A stretch of 64,000 nucleotides of DNA from Halochromatium sp. Lineage in GTDB: Bacteria; Pseudomonadota; Gammaproteobacteria; Chromatiales; Chromatiaceae. Below are positions 62,754 to 64,000 of this stretch, piece after piece. The notes beneath the pieces are model-generated. The model was not told where the DNA came from. It ran no database searches and saw nothing but the letters and a program-made list of their open reading frames with translations. Made by a program: the position numbers and the translations under genes. Every line of letters starts with the position of its first letter. Position 1 is the first letter of the stretch. Location of the stretch: contig POWB01000003.1 in the NCBI GenBank assembly GCA_010912705.1, forward strand, positions 124,001-188,000, written 5' to 3'.

Positions 62754-63478
62754 TGTCAACCCTCGAAGCGCAGGCGTTGGCCAAGACCTATCGCCGGCGG
62801 CGCGTGGTCGATGGTGTCGATCTGGCCGTGAATGCTGGCGAGGTTGTGGGACTGCTCGGGCCGAACGGGGCCGGCAAGACCACCAGTTTTTATATGATCG
62901 TCGGGCTGGTGAGCGCTAACGCCGGCAGGATCTTCCTGGATGGCGAGGACATTACCCATCGGCCGATGCATGCGCGTGCGCGTCGCGGCCTGAGTTATTT
63001 GGCGCAGGAGCCATCGGTCTTCCGCAAGCTCAGCGCTCGGGATAATCTGATGGCCGTGCTCGAGATGCGCAACGGCGTCAACGCTGAAGACCGCCGCCAG
63101 CGCTGTGATGAGCTTTTGGGCGAGCTGGGTATCGGCCATGTGGCCGATTCACTTGCGCTTAGCCTCTCCGGTGGTGAGCGTCGGCGGCTCGAGATCGCCC
63201 GTGCGCTCGCGGTTGAGCCCAAGGTGATGCTGCTCGACGAGCCCTTTGCTGGGGTCGATCCGATCGCGGTCGGCGATATCAAGGGGATCATCGGCCATCT
63301 GCGCGATCGCCAGATCGGTGTATTGATCACCGATCATAACGTTCGGGAGACGCTCGACATCTGTGACCGGGCTTACATCATCAACGCCGGCAGGGTGATT
63401 GCTACCGGGGAGCCTGCAGCATTGCTGCAAGACCCGCAGGTGCGCGCGGTCTACCTTGGCGAGCACTTTCGGCTCTGA
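62753..63478 (+). CDS. lptB: LPS export ATPase LptB
   Basis: A 241-residue ABC ATPase that powers LPS extraction with LptF and LptG. Walker A is [20 protein letters not shown], followed by [18 protein letters not shown]. The signature is [17 protein letters not shown], Walker [17 protein letters not shown], and [20 protein letters not shown] carries the switch histidine. The ATG shares bases with the lptA stop (TGATG), so the two are translationally coupled. rpoN follows 109 bp later, a typical order in Gammaproteobacteria. Confidence 0.96.
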   Translation: MSTLEAQALAKTYRRRRVVDGVDLAVNAGEVVGLLGPNGAGKTTSFYMIVGLVSANAGRIFLDGEDITHRPMHARARRGLSYLAQEPSVFRKLSARDNLMAVLEMRNGVNAEDRRQRCDELLGELGIGHVADSLALSLSGGERRRLEIARALAVEPKVMLLDEPFAGVDPIAVGDIKGIIGHLRDRQIGVLITDHNVRETLDICDRAYIINAGRVIATGEPAALLQDPQVRAVYLGEHFRL

Positions 63479-63587
63479 CTGCATGGCAAGGATCAGTATG
63501 AGCGACAAGCCAGGCGCTGCGTTCGAGTCGTCTTTTCGTCTAGACTGCGAGGCAGTCAAGCCTTTCGTACCCGCATAGCCGCTCGGA

Positions 63588-64000
63588 ATGAAGCAAAGCA
63601 TCCAGCTCCGTCTTGGTCAGCAGTTGACCATGACGCCGCAGCTCCAGCAAGCAATCAAGCTGTTACAGCTCTCCACGCTCGATCTTCAGCGCGAGATCCA
63701 AGATGCGCTCGAGTCCAATCTGATGCTAGAGACAGCGGAAGAGGATGATGCAGATCGCGATGGCGCAGGTCGCGATAGCGCTGATCGCGATGATCCTGGC
63801 CGCGATCATGCAGCCGAGACCGCTAACGAGCTAACTGATCATGAGCTCCGTGAGCGGCAGCAAGCGCAGGCCGATGCCGCTGTCGACGCCGAGGTTCCGG
63901 CTGAAGCGAGCGCCTTGCCGGAGGATTTAGCCATCGATAGCGAGTGGAGCGATACCTACGAGAGTGAGCCGGCTGAGCAGTACGCTGGCCCCTCCGCCTC
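63588..64000 (+). CDS. rpoN: RNA polymerase sigma-54 factor (5' part)
   Basis: The first 137 residues of sigma-54, open at the window edge. Region I reads [31 protein letters not shown] then [17 protein letters not shown], which contacts activator and -12 DNA. The linker is very acidic and carries a 15-bp tandem repeat (63751-63810) encoding A-D/G-R-D-x four times. Region III and the RpoN box are outside. This is the factor that should read the glnK promoter at 7.3 kb. The gene lies in the conserved lptB-rpoN order. Confidence 0.95.
   Translation, partial: MKQSIQLRLGQQLTMTPQLQQAIKLLQLSTLDLQREIQDALESNLMLETAEEDDADRDGAGRDSADRDDPGRDHAAETANELTDHELRERQQAQADAAVDAEVPAEASALPEDLAIDSEWSDTYESEPAEQYAGPSA
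63751..63810 (+). repeat. 15-bp tandem repeat inside rpoN
   Basis: Four units of about 15 bp, each with CGCGAT, encoding [15 protein letters not shown] and PGRDH. They are imperfect copies within the acidic linker between regions I and III, which varies in length among species. Confidence 0.75.

Overview
The window is chromosomal DNA of a gammaproteobacterium that makes bacteriochlorophyll, most likely a purple sulfur bacterium (Chromatiales). The evidence is the magnesium-chelatase set bchI-bchD-bchO (38.3-42.2 kb) together with gammaproteobacterial housekeeping blocks: mlaFEDCB-murA-hisGDC, kdsC, lptCAB-rpoN, comM, ubiK and a Pseudomonas-style short hisG. The genus cannot be named from the sequence alone. 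I recognised no rRNA, tRNA or CRISPR array.

Layout. 1-7.1 kb: glycogen phosphorylase (its last few codons lie outside), a DUF2939 protein, a YheS-type ABC-F ATPase, ComM and UbiK, all on the minus strand. 7.2-10.1 kb: a nitrogen operon (TorF-type porin, GlnK, AmtB) behind a clear NtrC site and sigma-54 promoter, closed by a terminator. 10.1-14.7 kb: spermidine synthase, an ArsR-type regulator with a SqrR/BigR-like cysteine pair, a receiver-PAS protein and a hybrid histidine kinase with a degenerate receiver. 14.8-22.8 kb: an FkbM methyltransferase, a dehydrogenase/pterin-synthase-like/thioesterase trio, an acetyltransferase, a scar where broken phnE and cation-efflux genes meet, a porin, an IS1-family remnant, an MFS transporter and two tiny ORFs. 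23.1-29.7 kb: an acyl-CoA/PHA-type module (MaoC-PTA fusion, acetate kinase, DUF3141 protein with a PHA-synthase-like cysteine box, esterase). 30-33.7 kb: two hydrolases and several decayed gene ends around creA.

33.7-42.2 kb: queC-queD-queE, with QueD as a three-domain fusion in which only the middle domain keeps its active-site residues; an acyl-CoA-ligase-like enzyme; then bchI, bchD and bchO. 42.2-51.7 kb: a YajD HNH nuclease, a GspE/PilB ATPase, and a class B penicillin-binding protein/FtsW-RodA pair split by about 3.9 kb of accessory DNA. That insert holds a REP-associated transposase between perfect 20-bp inverted repeats and a large protein joining a RelE-like N-terminus, an SF1 helicase core and ankyrin repeats. 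51.7-64 kb: a hairpin repeat, a DUF1640 protein, hisC-D-G, murA, the mla phospholipid-transport operon, a YecE-like protein, kdsC, lptC-A-B and the start of rpoN.

Three kinds of dispersed repeat recur: a ~190-bp MITE-like element with inverted ends (two copies, each beginning at a gene's stop codon), a related 145-bp hairpin, and REP-like GGGGCCAGGCT/GGGGTCAGGCT sequences. The strongest candidate for an undescribed system is the RelE-like/helicase/ankyrin fusion at 47.3-50.2 kb. Next are the triple-domain QueD, the pterin-synthase-like trio at 15.8-17.8 kb, and the possible persulfide-responsive regulator tied to a sensor-kinase operon.
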